From Mariannaea sp. PMI_226 (lineage: Eukaryota; Ascomycota; Sordariomycetes; Hypocreales; Nectriaceae): a stretch of 64,000 bases of DNA. The stretch is taken from NCBI GenBank assembly GCA_024336345.1, contig JANFOG010000020.1:124001-188000 (forward strand), given 5' to 3'. Shown here piece by piece: positions 43,260 to 54,644 of this stretch (position 1 is the first letter of the stretch; each line of letters begins with the position of its first letter). Made by a program: the position numbers and the translations under genes. The notes beneath the pieces are model-generated. The model saw only the letters and a program-made list of their open reading frames with translations, did not search any database and was not told the DNA's origin.

Positions 43260-44860
43260 TAGAAAGTAATTGTCAATTACAACATACAATCTACACTTCA
43301 TAGATCAGTGATATGCCTTTCATAATTAGAGTGCACCATAACCCAAACACCATAGCAGTTTATCGGGATGGATAAATAGGCTTAAGATCATTCTGACTGT
43401 CACTAGGAGGGAGCAGAAATGGGATTGGCTAGTGTCAGACAGAGCATGCTGGCAGGCGTCATTATGTGACTTGAAAGAGGGTAAAAAGGCAAAAATGCCC
43501 CCGATGACAACATGAACAAAGACATGGTCAGCACGTAATAATACAGACCAGTTGATCAATTGAATATCTCCATTTTGATCTCTCAGATACCATCTATTCA
43601 CCGTGATTTCTGCCTCCCCTGGTCTCATAGTCCCGGACCGACATTTCCCGGACTACGAGTCCAACAGCTAGAATGGAATCCGACCCTATTAAGCACAACT
43701 AGAGGTGCCAGATACCAGCCAATAGCTGCTAATACTTCGTGGTTGTTGTGTGCCATGCTGCTACTTCAATTTGTTTAGTGGTGGATATGTTCGCCCAAAA
43801 ATACCTACTTGCCGATGAAGATTTTCGACTGGCCAGAAATTGAAGGTGGATGGCCGGACCTACACCGACGCAAGATACCCGGGAGCGACCGGTTTCGTAG
43901 CATAGCAAGTTCCTGGCTGCTGGGCCGTAACAACTCGGCGATTCATTGGTCGTCCTTGCCCCCTTCGGTCTCTGTCTTACCCATTGTTTTCTCTGCACAG
44001 TAATAGGTGGACACTCATCGGTAACCGTGAAATCTATCCAACTGCCAAAAGCTTGCAGCTCGCTGCTGCTCTAGAAGGTAGGGTCTGCCGTCTAAGCCAA
44101 TGAAAGGTGTATTGTCCCGAATCTCTGGGTATTCCTGATGGAAGCAGTATGCCCAGGTTCTCCCCATTCTCCCTATCCGCCAAACGCGGGCCATGCTTGA
44201 TATTTCTTTTTAAATCAAACAGCCAGCTAGGACAACTTCACTGAATAACGTGCTCCTTGCGAATTCGTCCGCTCCAACCTACTACTAACAGAGTCCCTAA
44301 TAAGCCATCAACTTATATCAATCATCATAATATTCATGAATTAGGCTAATTAAATAATAAAAATTACATTTTCTAGATCTCATAATAATTCGCTTTATAT
44401 ATATAACTCGTAGCTAAAACTTATTTAACTAATAGTGCTTGTGCTTTGGGCCCAACTGTTAGCCACGACCAGTTCACCTTCTCATCCCAGCCTTATTACT
44501 TTAAACTTACAGCCCGTTAGGGTAAGTAAGTAAATGAACATGGGCCAAGCTACCAATTCCGCCCAAAATAAAATGTGTCGCCATTATGACCACTGATTTA
44601 TTGAACGGTCGGGAGACGAACCATTTTGCAACTCAAGGCCATCAGGCGGTGTGGGCGAGTTCGTCAGGAGGGGCTGTGAGGGCCGACTAAACCCAACGAC
44701 TCTTCGAAGGGATATTCCAGGGCCATCATGACATCTCGTTGTCAAACAAGCCAACGCTCCGGAAAGAAATAATCAAGCCACAGATACAATGTGGTATAAG
44801 TTGTCTGTTTCCATTCAGCCAGGGAACACTCTTCATCAAGTCGTTCAGGGTCTCACATCA
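43260..44860. other. Intergenic region, AT-rich in its right part
   Basis: Holds copy 2 of the short dispersed coding-like fragment (43812-43890). 44330-44420 is very AT-rich. No gene is supported. Confidence 0.45.
43812..43890 (+). repeat. Dispersed coding-like fragment, copy 2
   Basis: Closely similar to 10481-10560. The reading frame MKIFDWPEIEGGWPDL stays open longer here, to about 44003 in the same frame. Source not recognised. Confidence 0.5.
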
Positions 44861-44863
44861 AGG

Positions 44864-46810
44864 TCAGATTTCGACTGGCCGCGTGCCGCCGCCGATCTCT
44901 TCGCTTCCTAGTTCTTCTTCCAGCTCGTCTGTTACTAACCCTTCATAGTCGGCCAGGTTCTTTTGAATGTGAATCTTGAACTTGATGACGTCGTTGAGCA
45001 TCCGATCAATCTCAGTATGCAGCTCCTCGCGAAGGGCATTGGCTCGTAGAACCAGTTGCTCGTACTGGATCGTTGTGTTGATCTCCCTTTGTTCTAGAAT
45101 CTGTACAGACTCTGACAGTCCAGCCCGCATTCGTGACAGATCTTTCTCCATCTTCTCGATCTGTGCGTCTGATGCCAGCTTCTGCGCCGTTGTTACCTCT
45201 TTGGTCGCCTCATACTCTTGCTCAGCAGCTCCGACGCGATGTTCTAGCGCCTCAACCTCGCTGCGTTTGTCCTCGATTGCTTCTTTGATGCCATCTAGCA
45301 AATCGCGGTCCTTCATCACAAGCTCCATGGCTGCACCACGTCGCTCCGAGATCTCCTTGCGCAGCTCCAGAAGGCTGGTTCGGACCGAGCCTCGAAGGTT
45401 AAGATTTAGGACTTGTCCGGGTTGGTAACCGGTCGTCGCGTCGACCAGCAACCGGTGAGCTGACGGCGACGTTCCAGAAGAGCCCTTAAGGTTGGTTGAG
45501 GTAAGGTACGAGTCGCCGTCGACCATGACCTGGAGCTCAAAATCCCTCCCTTTGGCGTTGGCGGCCGTTGAGGGGACGAGTGCAGTTTCGTATACCAAGG
45601 TGTTGTACTGATCCACAATGCGCTCCAACTCGCCCAGTACTCGGCTTGCCTCGGCCTCTTTCTCTGATGCCTTCTTCTTTGCCTCATCCAATCGCTGACC
45701 TGCGGATTCAATACCCTTCTGCAAGCGTTCGCTCTCAGCGGTCATGCGGTCAATATCCTGCATGCTAATTCCTTGAGCGTTGACTGCCTTATGCAGGCTA
45801 CGTCGTTCCTCATCGGCCTCCCTCACCTCCTCTATGAGTGTTTCCAGCTCTTCTTGCAGCATTTTAGCGCGGTTCTCGTACTTCTGGGCTCGTTGCGTGG
45901 CCACGGCGTTGTACTCCTCGAACTTGACCTTGTCCTCCTCCATGATCTTGAAGTTGCGGTCCAGAAGGGCGAGATCAGGCATCGTTTTTTCTAGTTCTTT
46001 AATCTCTTTCACTAGCCGCACATTCTCCGCCTCAAGCATCTTAAGTTCTTCCGTATTCTTCGAGTTGGACCACTCGAACAGCCTGGCCATTTCCTCGACG
46101 TGGGGAGCCAAGACGCGCTCAGCGTCCTCGTCTCCCATGTCCTCGTCCATGGCAAGCCAGTCTCTGTATGCGTTGCTCAAAAAGTCGAAGATGATGCGGT
46201 CGACGCTGACGTCAACACCATTTTCCAGGCACGCCTGATCATACCTGCCGGCCGCGTAACCGTCGAGCATTTGTGCCAGTTGCATCATCCAATGTAGGAG
46301 ACCCAAGAAAGTGCTCCAGTTTTGACCCCCGACAGCAGCGATTTGGCTCTTGGTGATACTCCTATCAAATGGGTAGCGCATTTGCTTAAGAATGGGCGGC
46401 ACCTCTTGATCAATGTTCTTCTGAAACTTATGGTTTGGATCGATGCGATGGTACATCCACTGAAACATGTAGTTGAAGTCCTTCTGAGTCGGTGATTTCA
46501 TGACATTCTGGGACAGTGTATGCTTCATCTCCATTTCAAAATTGTTCTGAACCATGTACTCCAGCAGTTCCTGTCCAATCCGGGCCTGGTAAGCTCGATC
46601 CTTGAGGGGGCGAGGGTCTCGCGGGACTCCGGCAGCTTGGGGAGTAGCTTGAAAGAAGCTCTGGCGTGACGTCGTGGCGGCTACGGACTGACGCGGTCGG
46701 TACACGTTACTACGCGGTTCGCCACCAGCATCCATAGATGGGCGCGGGGCGTGGGGAGTGCGTCCAGGGGTGAAGACACCCTTGGACCGCTGGAGCGAGG
46801 ATCGCTTCAT
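44864..46810 (-). CDS. NDC80: Kinetochore protein Ndc80 (648 aa)
   Basis: The protein binds spindle microtubules as part of the four-subunit Ndc80 complex at the outer kinetochore. I placed the start at 46810 ([16 protein letters not shown]), where family similarity begins. Residues about 1-60 are the basic tail, about 65-240 the calponin-homology domain ([64 protein letters not shown]). The rest is a long coiled coil with a break around 430-490, ending in a short globular/Tetramer-binding part ([16 protein letters not shown]). No stop or intron. The basic tail is shorter than I recall for most filamentous fungi, and the sequence just upstream belongs to another gene fragment, so the 5' end may be rearranged. 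Divergently placed to the Gcn5-like gene. Confidence 0.93.
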   Translation of the reverse strand: MKRSSLQRSKGVFTPGRTPHAPRPSMDAGGEPRSNVYRPRQSVAATTSRQSFFQATPQAAGVPRDPRPLKDRAYQARIGQELLEYMVQNNFEMEMKHTLSQNVMKSPTQKDFNYMFQWMYHRIDPNHKFQKNIDQEVPPILKQMRYPFDRSITKSQIAAVGGQNWSTFLGLLHWMMQLAQMLDGYAAGRYDQACLENGVDVSVDRIIFDFLSNAYRDWLAMDEDMGDEDAERVLAPHVEEMARLFEWSNSKNTEELKMLEAENVRLVKEIKELEKTMPDLALLDRNFKIMEEDKVKFEEYNAVATQRAQKYENRAKMLQEELETLIEEVREADEERRSLHKAVNAQGISMQDIDRMTAESERLQKGIESAGQRLDEAKKKASEKEAEASRVLGELERIVDQYNTLVYETALVPSTAANAKGRDFELQVMVDGDSYLTSTNLKGSSGTSPSAHRLLVDATTGYQPGQVLNLNLRGSVRTSLLELRKEISERRGAAMELVMKDRDLLDGIKEAIEDKRSEVEALEHRVGAAEQEYEATKEVTTAQKLASDAQIEKMEKDLSRMRAGLSESVQILEQREINTTIQYEQLVLRANALREELHTEIDRMLNDVIKFKIHIQKNLADYEGLVTDELEEELGSEEIGGGTRPVEI

Positions 46811-46944
46811 AGCTTTCGGTGCGTTGCCGTTCCTTCTGTTTGTTCTCTCTCTGCTGCCTCGGCACGTTTCTGTTCCTCCTTCGCGCGTCGCTCCGCTTCT
46901 TCTAGGAGTCTCGTCAGCTCTTCTACACTTCTTGCTCCATCCAT
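46811..46944 (-). pseudogene. Fragment of a coiled-coil fungal gene abutting the Ndc80 start
   Basis: Read in another frame than Ndc80, this stretch begins at an ATG at 46944 with [19 protein letters not shown] and [15 protein letters not shown]. That is the start typical, from memory, of a large family of fungal proteins of unknown function that open with a short Glu/Arg-rich helix. Nothing of the rest of such a protein follows; the Ndc80 frame takes over instead. Could be chance coiled-coil sequence. Confidence 0.35.
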
Positions 46945-47321
46945 GATGCGCAGGATTGATGTCGTGGTGAGAATCAAGTAAGCAGAGTAGATATTTGCAT
47001 TGCAACCAAGCGTATTTTTTACCTAGGCCTAATTCGGAGAGTGGAGCCTCATTACCGCTGGAAATCATTTGAGCTTGCATTCCAGTAGCCAATGACCGAG
47101 CGAAGGCATGTGCGGCCTCAATTTAAGTGGAACCCCTTTTTGGGAGCGGATTCCCCGCCAGAAATCATTGGGGCTATTGGTCAAGCGTTCTTGTCTTATG
47201 GGAGGTGGTCTTCGTGTGTAGGAAGGCTCACTAATATTAGGTCAGTGACATCGAAATCAACTCGGTACCTCCTTTGCTGATTTTGCCAATGCTTTTTTTT
47301 TTTGGCGTTGATTCAGGCTCG

Positions 47322-48537
47322 ATGGAGGATACTTTCTCGCCCGCTGCCACGAGCTGTGACAAGCGCACTGACTTCGCACCATCGCTTCCAGTACAGGAGG
47401 GACGAGTGATGAGGCCCATTCCACTTCCCGAGAAGGTATTGCCGCCCGCAAACGCTTTACTCTGCCTGTGTATGTGACTAATATGCCATGTAGCCCGCAG
47501 TTATTGAGGAACGCAACCGCGAGATCGAACTCCGTGTCGTCAACAATGATGGTGAGCGGGAGAGTCTCATCATCCTGAGCGGGTTGAAATGCGTCTTCCA
47601 AAAGCAGCTGCCGGAAATGCCCAAAAGCTACATCGCTCGCCTCGTCTACGATAGAGCTCACATGTCCATCGCCATCGTGAAGAAGCCGCTCGCAGTAGTG
47701 GGTGGCATCACGTACCGACCGTTCAACCGCCGCAAGTTTGCTGAGATTGTCTTCTGCGCCATCTTGTCAGATAAGCAGGTGAAGGGGTACGGGGCGCACC
47801 TCATGTCGCATCTGAAGGACTACATTAGGGCGTCGTCGAACATAATGCATTTCCTGACCTATGCCGACAACTTGGCCATCGGTTATTTCAAGAAACAGGG
47901 TTTCACAAAAGAGATCACGTTGGATGAGTCGATTTGGAAGGGATGTATAAAAGACTATGAGGGCGGAACTCTTATGCAGTGTTCGATGCTCCCAAGGATT
48001 CGCTACCTAGAGCTAGGCCGCATGCTCCTCAAGCAAAAGGAATGCGTCCATGCCAAGATACGGGCTCTTAGTCAGAGCCACGTGGTCCATCAACCCCCGA
48101 GACAGTGGCAAAACGGCGTTGTTCCCATTGACCCCATGTCCATCGACGCAATCCGGGCGTCAGGTTGGTCGCCTGATATGGACGAGCTGGCCAGACAATC
48201 GCGTCATGGTCCAAATTACCAGCAGCTACTGCATCTCCTGAATGACCTCCAGAATCATCAATCATCATGGCCATTCTGTCAGCCTGTCAGCAGGGACGAC
48301 GTCAGCGACTACTATGAAGTCATTAAGGAACCAATGGACTTGAGTACTATGGAAGTCAGGCTGGAAGCGGAGCAGTACATGACACCGGAGGATTTCATCA
48401 CAGACGCCAAGCTCATGTTCGACAACTGTCGTCAATTCAATGACAAGAATTCGTGGTATGTGAAGTGTGCCAACAAGTTAGAGAAATACATGTGGCAGCA
48501 GATACGCAAGATCCCGGAATGGTCGCACTTTGAGTAG
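47322..48537 (+). CDS. GCN5: Gcn5-like histone acetyltransferase with bromodomain, two exons (385 aa)
   Basis: Exons are 47322-47435 and 47494-48537; the 58-bp intron has GTATTG and a CTAAT branch-like site, phase 0. Gcn5 acetylates histone H3 in SAGA and ADA complexes. The GNAT domain has [20 protein letters not shown], the general-base Glu at about 122 (FAEIVFCAI) and the acetyl-CoA loop [10 protein letters not shown]. The ADA2-binding linker follows ([12 protein letters not shown]). The bromodomain spans about 270-375 ([19 protein letters not shown] with the acetyl-lysine-binding Asn near 354). All key residues are present, but several normally invariant positions differ ([10 protein letters not shown] where fungi have [10 protein letters not shown]), and the N-terminus is short. 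It may be a diverged paralog. An upstream exon is possible because an AG acceptor lies just before the ATG. Confidence 0.92.
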
Positions 48538-48814
48538 TATGATGGGAAATGACGCGTCTTTTGATGGCGCACATTCAGGTCACGCAAAGATGTCAACATG
48601 TACTGTGGTTAACTGATTTTCATGACGAGCCGTCGATGAGCACCAAGGTCATCGCACAGCCGCGACAGCAATCGAGACAACGCACTATTCGGAAGACTTA
48701 CAAGTCTGGCCTATTAGCGGGCAACAGGACGGTCCTATTAACGATGCCAATGGCAGTTTGAATAACCCTCTTTTGACGGCTGGACTGGCTTGCTTGCGCC
48801 CCTCCCAGCATATG

Positions 48815-49128
48815 CTAAGGCCGTGGGCTCGGAGACATTATGCACATCGCTTCCGTCTGACTACAACGCGGAACCTGCGTCGTTGAAAGGATCTTGCCCA
48901 TATGCATGTTTTCAAGGTCGAACAATAGCAGGCGCTCCTTGTGGTACTTCTGCAGCATCACAATGGGGCCTGCCACAATCCTCATCCGATCATCAAGCCG
49001 GTACTTGCGAAAAAGCAGGAACGAACCACTGGCGACGCGACTGAGCAGGTCTTCCACGTATCGTAGTCGACAAAGTCCAGTGTCCGGCCATACAGCTCCG
49101 GTGGGAGAATACCCGCTGATTTGGATGC
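48815..49128 (-). pseudogene. F-box gene remnant
   Basis: The minus strand reads LPPELYGRTLDFVDYDTW and CSVASPVV, an F-box-like start. After a frame change near 49040 it continues YRLDDRMRIVAGPIVML and LLLFDLENMHMGKI, which from memory is the continuation seen in a fungal F-box family. The frameshift and short length show a broken copy. It lies tail to tail with the Gcn5-like gene. Confidence 0.55.
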
Positions 49129-49349
49129 TGCGCGGGGACTCGCGGCGACGTCGGAAGAAATTGACCAGAGCAGCGAGTCCTGGGAACTGTCTTTGTAGTC
49201 TTCGCGCGGTCCCCGTGCAGTTCGAATGCATGATAAGCTACATTCAGGGAGTGCCAATAAAATTAACAAGATGGACTTTGGGATCAACCATAAATGGATT
49301 GGGTAAGCAAGTGCAGTAGTAGATCTACAGTTTGTCGCCGAGCGCTCGA

Positions 49350-50490
49350 TCATATCCTTAATAAGCAGTACAGAACAACTTTTTTCGTATTTATTTCATC
49401 TATCTTCTAGCCTCAGGGGTAATGGCCTCTTCGAAAGCGCGGATCATTCCATCGAGTCGACTGTCGCTCTTGGCTGCGGGTCGGGATGGGTCTTGCTATT
49501 CCGGTTCACGGGGACGCTATTCGTTTGGGTGCTACAGTAGGCTATCAGTCGGTGTATTGATCCAACGGTCACTCTTTTCTTGTACATGTTTTATTTAATA
49601 TTATATTTCTTGTGGAAGTTCGTAGGGGTCGGCGTGTTTTTATACTACCAACTTACTTACGTTGAGAATGATTCGTTTATCTTATATGACGTCGGACATA
49701 CTTGTGAACTACTCCCTGTCGATGCATTGCATGCATAAACCTTTTACTAAACTAAGCCGAGCCTTTCTCGAACGTTGATCGTTGGGCATGTTTGAGGCTG
49801 GGTGCATGATACAGCTTTCTGTGCTCTGTGTGCAAGGCGTTTAGAGACATTACTTTTAAGAAAATAGAGATTAATCGATCACAGGAACTACCTGAGTCAT
49901 TTGGCAGTATTTTAGGGGACCTAGGTTTATGTATGGATTCTTTGAGGAAAGAGCAGTATTGTTTGGTAGTGTGCTAGACTGAGCCTAAGTGAGAGATAGA
50001 TGTAAAATTGGCCCCTTGTGTTTCTTCCCTCCATCGCTCGACCTAGTATATGATGGTAGTCTGGTTGGAGCTTACTGGTTGATGTAATTAGGCCAACTCC
50101 AGAGAGCAATCGTTGCTTGCTGTCTCTATTTGATGCCAGTCACTGTGACACGAGTGAGTGAAACTGAACTACCAAGCTCTAGTGACAGAGGCTGCGCATG
50201 GTTTTCGTCAATCACCCCTACAACGACTATAGAGCCTGGAATCACGGCTTCGCATTATAGAGATCAAGCCGGGTTATCTTTGAGTGTCCCTCCCCAAAAG
50301 AAAAAAAAATAAATACTGCATTATTACAAGACTATCAATTTGACTTTTTAAGTAATAAGTGTGTCATGAATCGCTCACATGCGTATTGGTAGTTCCATCA
50401 AACAACGCTACCCCTGGCCCGCCCCCTTGCCCCGCCCCCTTGCCCCGTGAAGATGGCCTCTGTTTTGTTGAGCGTGATGACGTCGAGATC
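49350..50490. other. Intergenic region with no supported gene
   Basis: AT-rich with a small GC-rich duplication (two copies of a 13-bp CCCGCCCCCTTGC unit near 50418). The rest is featureless to my reading. Confidence 0.5.
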
Positions 50491-50492
50491 GG

Positions 50493-51352
50493 CTACATAT
50501 GATACACCGTCAGACAACTTGAGCCGGACTCAAGGTCTCTCGAGAGCACGACCTCGTCCTTGGCCAAGCTAACAGGGCCATCAAAGACGGCGGTGAGGCG
50601 CTTCTTTAACGACAACTGGCTGTCGTCGTAACCCCACGACGCGGGGTATTTCCCGGATTTCCTTCGGCTTCGTGTTCCGACCGGCGAGCTTGAGTTTGAT
50701 GATCTTCGGATGTGCAGGAGGAGCTCATCGTAGCTGTCTGTCAGGTCTGTTTGGTGAAGTTCCGGAAGCTCGTAAACTCGCCCTCTATCGCCTCGGTCAA
50801 CAGTTTCTCGTCGATGGCCTCGGCAGGGTCTTCTAGGTCGAGTACGTTAAGCACACATTTATCTAGATGATCATATAAGTCGTCGGGGCTCAGAAAAGTC
50901 TGCTGGCATGCGTTGCAATATCCAGACGCCTGAACTCCAGACCTCATACCCGGCGGTCTGTGGCCGTTTGGCGGTTTCATCGGAACCTTATGAGCCTTCC
51001 CAAGGTGCTTCTTGAACAGATCGATGCGGTTGAAGGAAACTTCCTGTGGTGTTCCAAGCCCGGGGCAGAAACTGCAAAGTAAAGTCCCTCGGTAGTGATT
51101 CAAGACATGGCGGTTCCTGTCGTGCTTTCTTGAGAAGCCTCTGGTGTAATATTCGCATGTCCTAATGGGACACTTTTCTGGTCTTTCTCTGGCGTGTGTA
51201 AAGGTGTTGCAGATAGAGGAGGACACGGAGGAGAAGGGAGCAAATGCCAATGCCAGGGAGTGGTAGGAACAGCAGCGTTGGTATGCTGATGTGCTCGATA
51301 AAGTCTGTGAGATATTATTGATGAGTGCACGTCGGGTGATGGCCTTCTGCAT
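50493..51352 (-). CDS. Fungal C2H2 zinc-finger protein, structure uncertain
   Basis: The frame from 51352 to 50741 has three Cys/His units: CPIRTCEYYTRGFSRKHDRNRH, LCSFCPG followed by FNRIDLFKKHLGKAH, and YCNACQQTFLSPDDLYDHLDKC. Part of the first unit (before ARERPEKCPIR) may be intron: an acceptor CACGCCAG precedes it. The frame stops at 50741, but a second frame takes over at about 50757 (DLTDSYDELLLHIRR, then YPASWGYDDSQLSLKKRL) and ends at 50493. No clear splice pair links them, so there is either an unusual intron or a frameshift. The family is common in ascomycetes and of unknown function. Confidence 0.6.
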
Positions 51353-52045
51353 GAGGGCCGGGAAAGTGTTTGGTATGGGATGCTCTCCCGGTTCTTAAGG
51401 AATTCCAACAGTTCCTTGCCTTCCTCAACTTCTACCGATTCTTTATTCCTGGGCACCCTGGAACCATTGAACCTTGACACAACTTAGAAGAGACATCTCT
51501 TTGGCACCAGGCTATTGCGTTTACGATTGGAGCAGGGAAAGAATAGTGCCATGATTGAGTGATAGTAGGTTGAGACTGGAACCAAAAAAATATTGGATAT
51601 AAACCTAGAAGATACTGTACTATAACGCATACGATTAGGATCAATGATTGTGGCTAGGGACCCTGCTAAACCTGACTCCAATTAAAGGAGATTCGGGTTA
51701 AAATTACTGGATATCAAAAGCTTAAAGGTTTAATAATTGAGTTCGAAACCATCATGGTTAGCAGCTTAGGCCATAGAGACTGAAATGCTTGAGTCATAAA
51801 TTTGTTTCCTGTGGCTTTTCTCGGCTACCGATACAGTATATCAGTGATCACTCATCAAACATAGCTCCGGTCTACCAGCTCGCCATTTTGCAAAGGAATT
51901 TCAATCTCAAGCATAGGAATACTTTGTCATCTCTTTCGACACATGGTGGGTCTACAGTGTGCAACCTGAATCTAGCCCTTTAATCTGCATTATAACATCC
52001 AAGACGTTGTTCAGCTGATTGCTGGTCATTTGCTGGTGGTTGACC

Positions 52046-53053
52046 TTAGTCCCGCCAATCACGCTCGAAGGCTTGCCTACTGAACGGTCCATTCCGTGCG
52101 CCAATCCTGCCCTGCAAAAAGTTCCTGGCCTGAGCTGGAAACCGCTCGAATAGACCGTGGCATTTCTTGTTCTCCTCATCAGACACGAAGTATGTATCGT
52201 CTTCGGCTTTGCAGGCATGAACAAGATTGGTATAGAATTCCTCCTCGCTGTCTTCGGGGAAGCTGTACATGGCGATGCGCCATCTGCTGTCGCGGCGCGG
52301 CACCAGGTAGCTTAGCACGGCACTGATGCCTTCTTGCATGGGATTCACATCCACATCCATGGAATCTGCTGGAACTGGAATTGGCTTACCGTAGCGCATG
52401 GTTGGCTTGCGGCTCGCCTCCCAGATTGGAGCTGATAACACCTCACGTTGGTCGTACTTCCCACCGTGACATAAGGTTAGCTGTATGAATGGCTTTCCAT
52501 GTTTAGACATGAGCTCGATGTCCATGGCGGGTAGCTGGCCTAGCTGGTGGATTAAATCCATGTTCGGAGTGAGCTGCAATCGTGCGCCCTTTGAAACACC
52601 TGATGGCTCGAGAAAATAGAGCAGTAGGTCGTACAGCCAGTATAGCATAGGCTGCTTGCCTGACTGCATTATCGGCTCATCAAATATCTTACTCGACACA
52701 CAGTTAAAACTATCGAACTGCCCCAAGCACGGCAGGCCAAGCATGTGAGGCTCTGCCAGGAGGGCCCCCTTCATTTTCGGCCATTGCAAGATCGCTGCCA
52801 TCTTTCGACCAAATCGATGTACCAGCAGCGCTAAGTCGTCTGCTGCTTGTTGCAGCTCCGTGATGATATCATCTCCGGAGATGGATGTCTGGTAAATATT
52901 TAGAGTCAGTGACTGACGGTGTGATGCTTGATCGGTCGACGGATAGGCGGCCGACAGAATGGTGGCCGGCGGGGTGCTGGCACGTAGCGTATCGCTATCC
53001 TCCGAGAACTGATCAGCAGTAGTTTGGAGAGCTTCCTGGGTAATCATAATCAT
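52046..53053 (-). CDS. Hypothetical protein (335 aa)
   Basis: The ATG at 53053 is the first in a long clean frame (MIMITQEALQTTADQFSE). The protein has an N-terminal polar part, helical stretches (DDIITELQQAADDLALLV), a Trp/Tyr-rich segment (MLYWLYDLLLYFLEP) and a charged C-terminus with the acidic DSEEEFYTNLVHACKAEDD. No known domain, signal peptide or membrane segment is apparent. Upstream and downstream are intergenic or LINE sequence. The long open frame without interruption in a region full of decay argues for selection. Confidence 0.6.
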   Translation of the reverse strand: MIMITQEALQTTADQFSEDSDTLRASTPPATILSAAYPSTDQASHRQSLTLNIYQTSISGDDIITELQQAADDLALLVHRFGRKMAAILQWPKMKGALLAEPHMLGLPCLGQFDSFNCVSSKIFDEPIMQSGKQPMLYWLYDLLLYFLEPSGVSKGARLQLTPNMDLIHQLGQLPAMDIELMSKHGKPFIQLTLCHGGKYDQREVLSAPIWEASRKPTMRYGKPIPVPADSMDVDVNPMQEGISAVLSYLVPRRDSRWRIAMYSFPEDSEEEFYTNLVHACKAEDDTYFVSDEENKKCHGLFERFPAQARNFLQGRIGARNGPFSRQAFERDWRD

Positions 53054-53130
53054 GCTGGTGGCAGGATGGTAACGAATGATGAAGGAGAAGGAGAAATTGA
53101 GAGAGTGCAAACACGCCTATTTAAGGTAGC

Positions 53131-53156
53131 TATGTATGTATATATATGTATGTGTA
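53131..53156 (+). repeat. TATG-type microsatellite
   Basis: Irregular ATGTATGTATATATATGTAT sequence. It lies about where a LINE 3' tail would end on the minus strand, which often carries a simple repeat. Confidence 0.6.
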
Positions 53157-53480
53157 TTTTTCGTCCGGGCCCGTGAGGCCCGTAAGATTCCCTATCGGGA
53201 CAAAGGACGTGCAGAGCTAGAAACAAATGCTAAGTCTACCTAACATTGCTTAAGGAAGCAGAGTACTGTCCAGGCATATTTACAGCTCTGAGGCGCACTA
53301 ATTCGAGCCTGTTACCCGTCAGCGGGATGGCTAGGGGCGGCGTTTATATCGAACGCCGCTAGGTGTGTAGTCCCAATTGGGGCAGTGTATTTGTCTAGAG
53401 GAAGGCATCCAGAGATTAAAGGAGTGATTTAAGATCCAGGGAGCCTACCACAAAAGTAGAAGAGGGGACAAATGAAGGAG

Positions 53481-54640
53481 TTAGAGAGTTGGAAGGGGGG
53501 CAGGCAAGTGCGTGTTCAATCGCACTCGCCTACCGACGAGGCATATTTTCGAAAAGAAAGCGCTTTTCCTTGCTAGTTCGATAAATTCATCAAAATCTCT
53601 GCCTAATGCAAGGCTGACTGCAAAAGGTCCCAACCTCATCCGATGGCGCGGTGATACCTTCCTGCAGTAGAAGATGTGATCTGGTGACTTGCGCTTGCCG
53701 CATGAACAGGTGAAATGTACATTGTTATGATGAAGCCACTCATGGTATGCGGCAAGTCCCCGTGCAGGGTCCTTGCTGCAAGTAGATGGTGAAGAGTTGC
53801 CCGTGGGAGCAAAAGCTATGTTGGGCAGCGTATAGTCGCCTTTTGATTGAGTTGCTGGTACTGTTTCGGTTCGGGGTTTGTCCACCACGCTCCGAAGGCT
53901 TCTTTCGGCTTCTGTTTCGCAATTCTTCTCAAATGCGCTAGTGTCGGGCGAGCTCCCTCGGGTTCCGGAAGCGAGGACGCTGCTTTGGCTAACTTATCCG
54001 CCTCTTCGTTACCAGGGATGTTTGTGTGACCGGGGGCCCAGCGAATATGTGTGGCTCCATGCGACATAGCCAGCTTCTGGAAATCGAGGAACACCTCTTG
54101 AGACGAGCCGGAAGGAGTGCCTCGGAGGCAGGAGCCGGCGGCGAGGTTGTCTAGGCATACTCTGATGTCTCGTGTTGCTGCGTCTGGAAGGTCTAGGGCT
54201 GCTTTTAGCCCTTCGAGCGCTCCCTTAGCTTCGGCGTCGAATACTTCGGCAGGACCGAGGCGACCCGATCCATTTTGGACGGCCGAGTTGTTCTGATGGA
54301 TAGTGAAGCCGTAGCTGGCCACTCCGTTCGTGGATAGCGAGCCGTTTGAGTACACGACTAGAGTGAGCGGATCGATTGACTGTATCCATTCTAGGAAGAT
54401 TTGGGTTGAAGCCTCTTTCGATGCGGCTTGGAGAGGGATTGCCTGCTCTTTACTAAACCGCGGCTGGAGCAGTCCAGTCACTTGGAGCGTGTTGTTTGCA
54501 GCCGGCAACTGCTGGCTTCGCCCGCCAATAAAATTAAGCGGCGTAAGAACGGGGAGGACAATGAGAACAACGGGGAGGAGTACTGTATAACGATAAGAGT
54601 CTTCAGGAAACGTAGGAAAAAGTAAGCATCGAGCCCGCAT
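53481..54640 (-). pseudogene. 3' part of a Tad1-like LINE: RNase H and Cys/His tail, broken
   Basis: From about 54400 the minus strand encodes RNase H: LVVYSNGSLSTNGVASYGF, FDAEAKGALEGL, RVCLDNLAAGSCL and HIRWAPGHTNIPGNEEADKLA. The first catalytic Asp (YSDGS in active LINEs) is Asn here; the Glu and the other Asp positions remain. A frame change near 53860 leads to the tail AAYHEWLHHNNVHF, CSCGKRKSPDHIFYC and KSAFFSKICLVGRR. The sequence upstream of RNase H is not recognisable RT. The fragment is therefore 5'-truncated, frameshifted and catalytically damaged. About 320 bp of likely 3' UTR, with GGGCCTCACGGGCCCGG, lies between the stop and the microsatellite at 53131. Confidence 0.8.
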
Positions 54641-54644
54641 TCTT

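Noticed and set aside
44976..46981. Several plus-strand frames over the Ndc80 gene
   Set aside because: They are Ser/Arg-rich antisense reflections of the coiled-coil codons.
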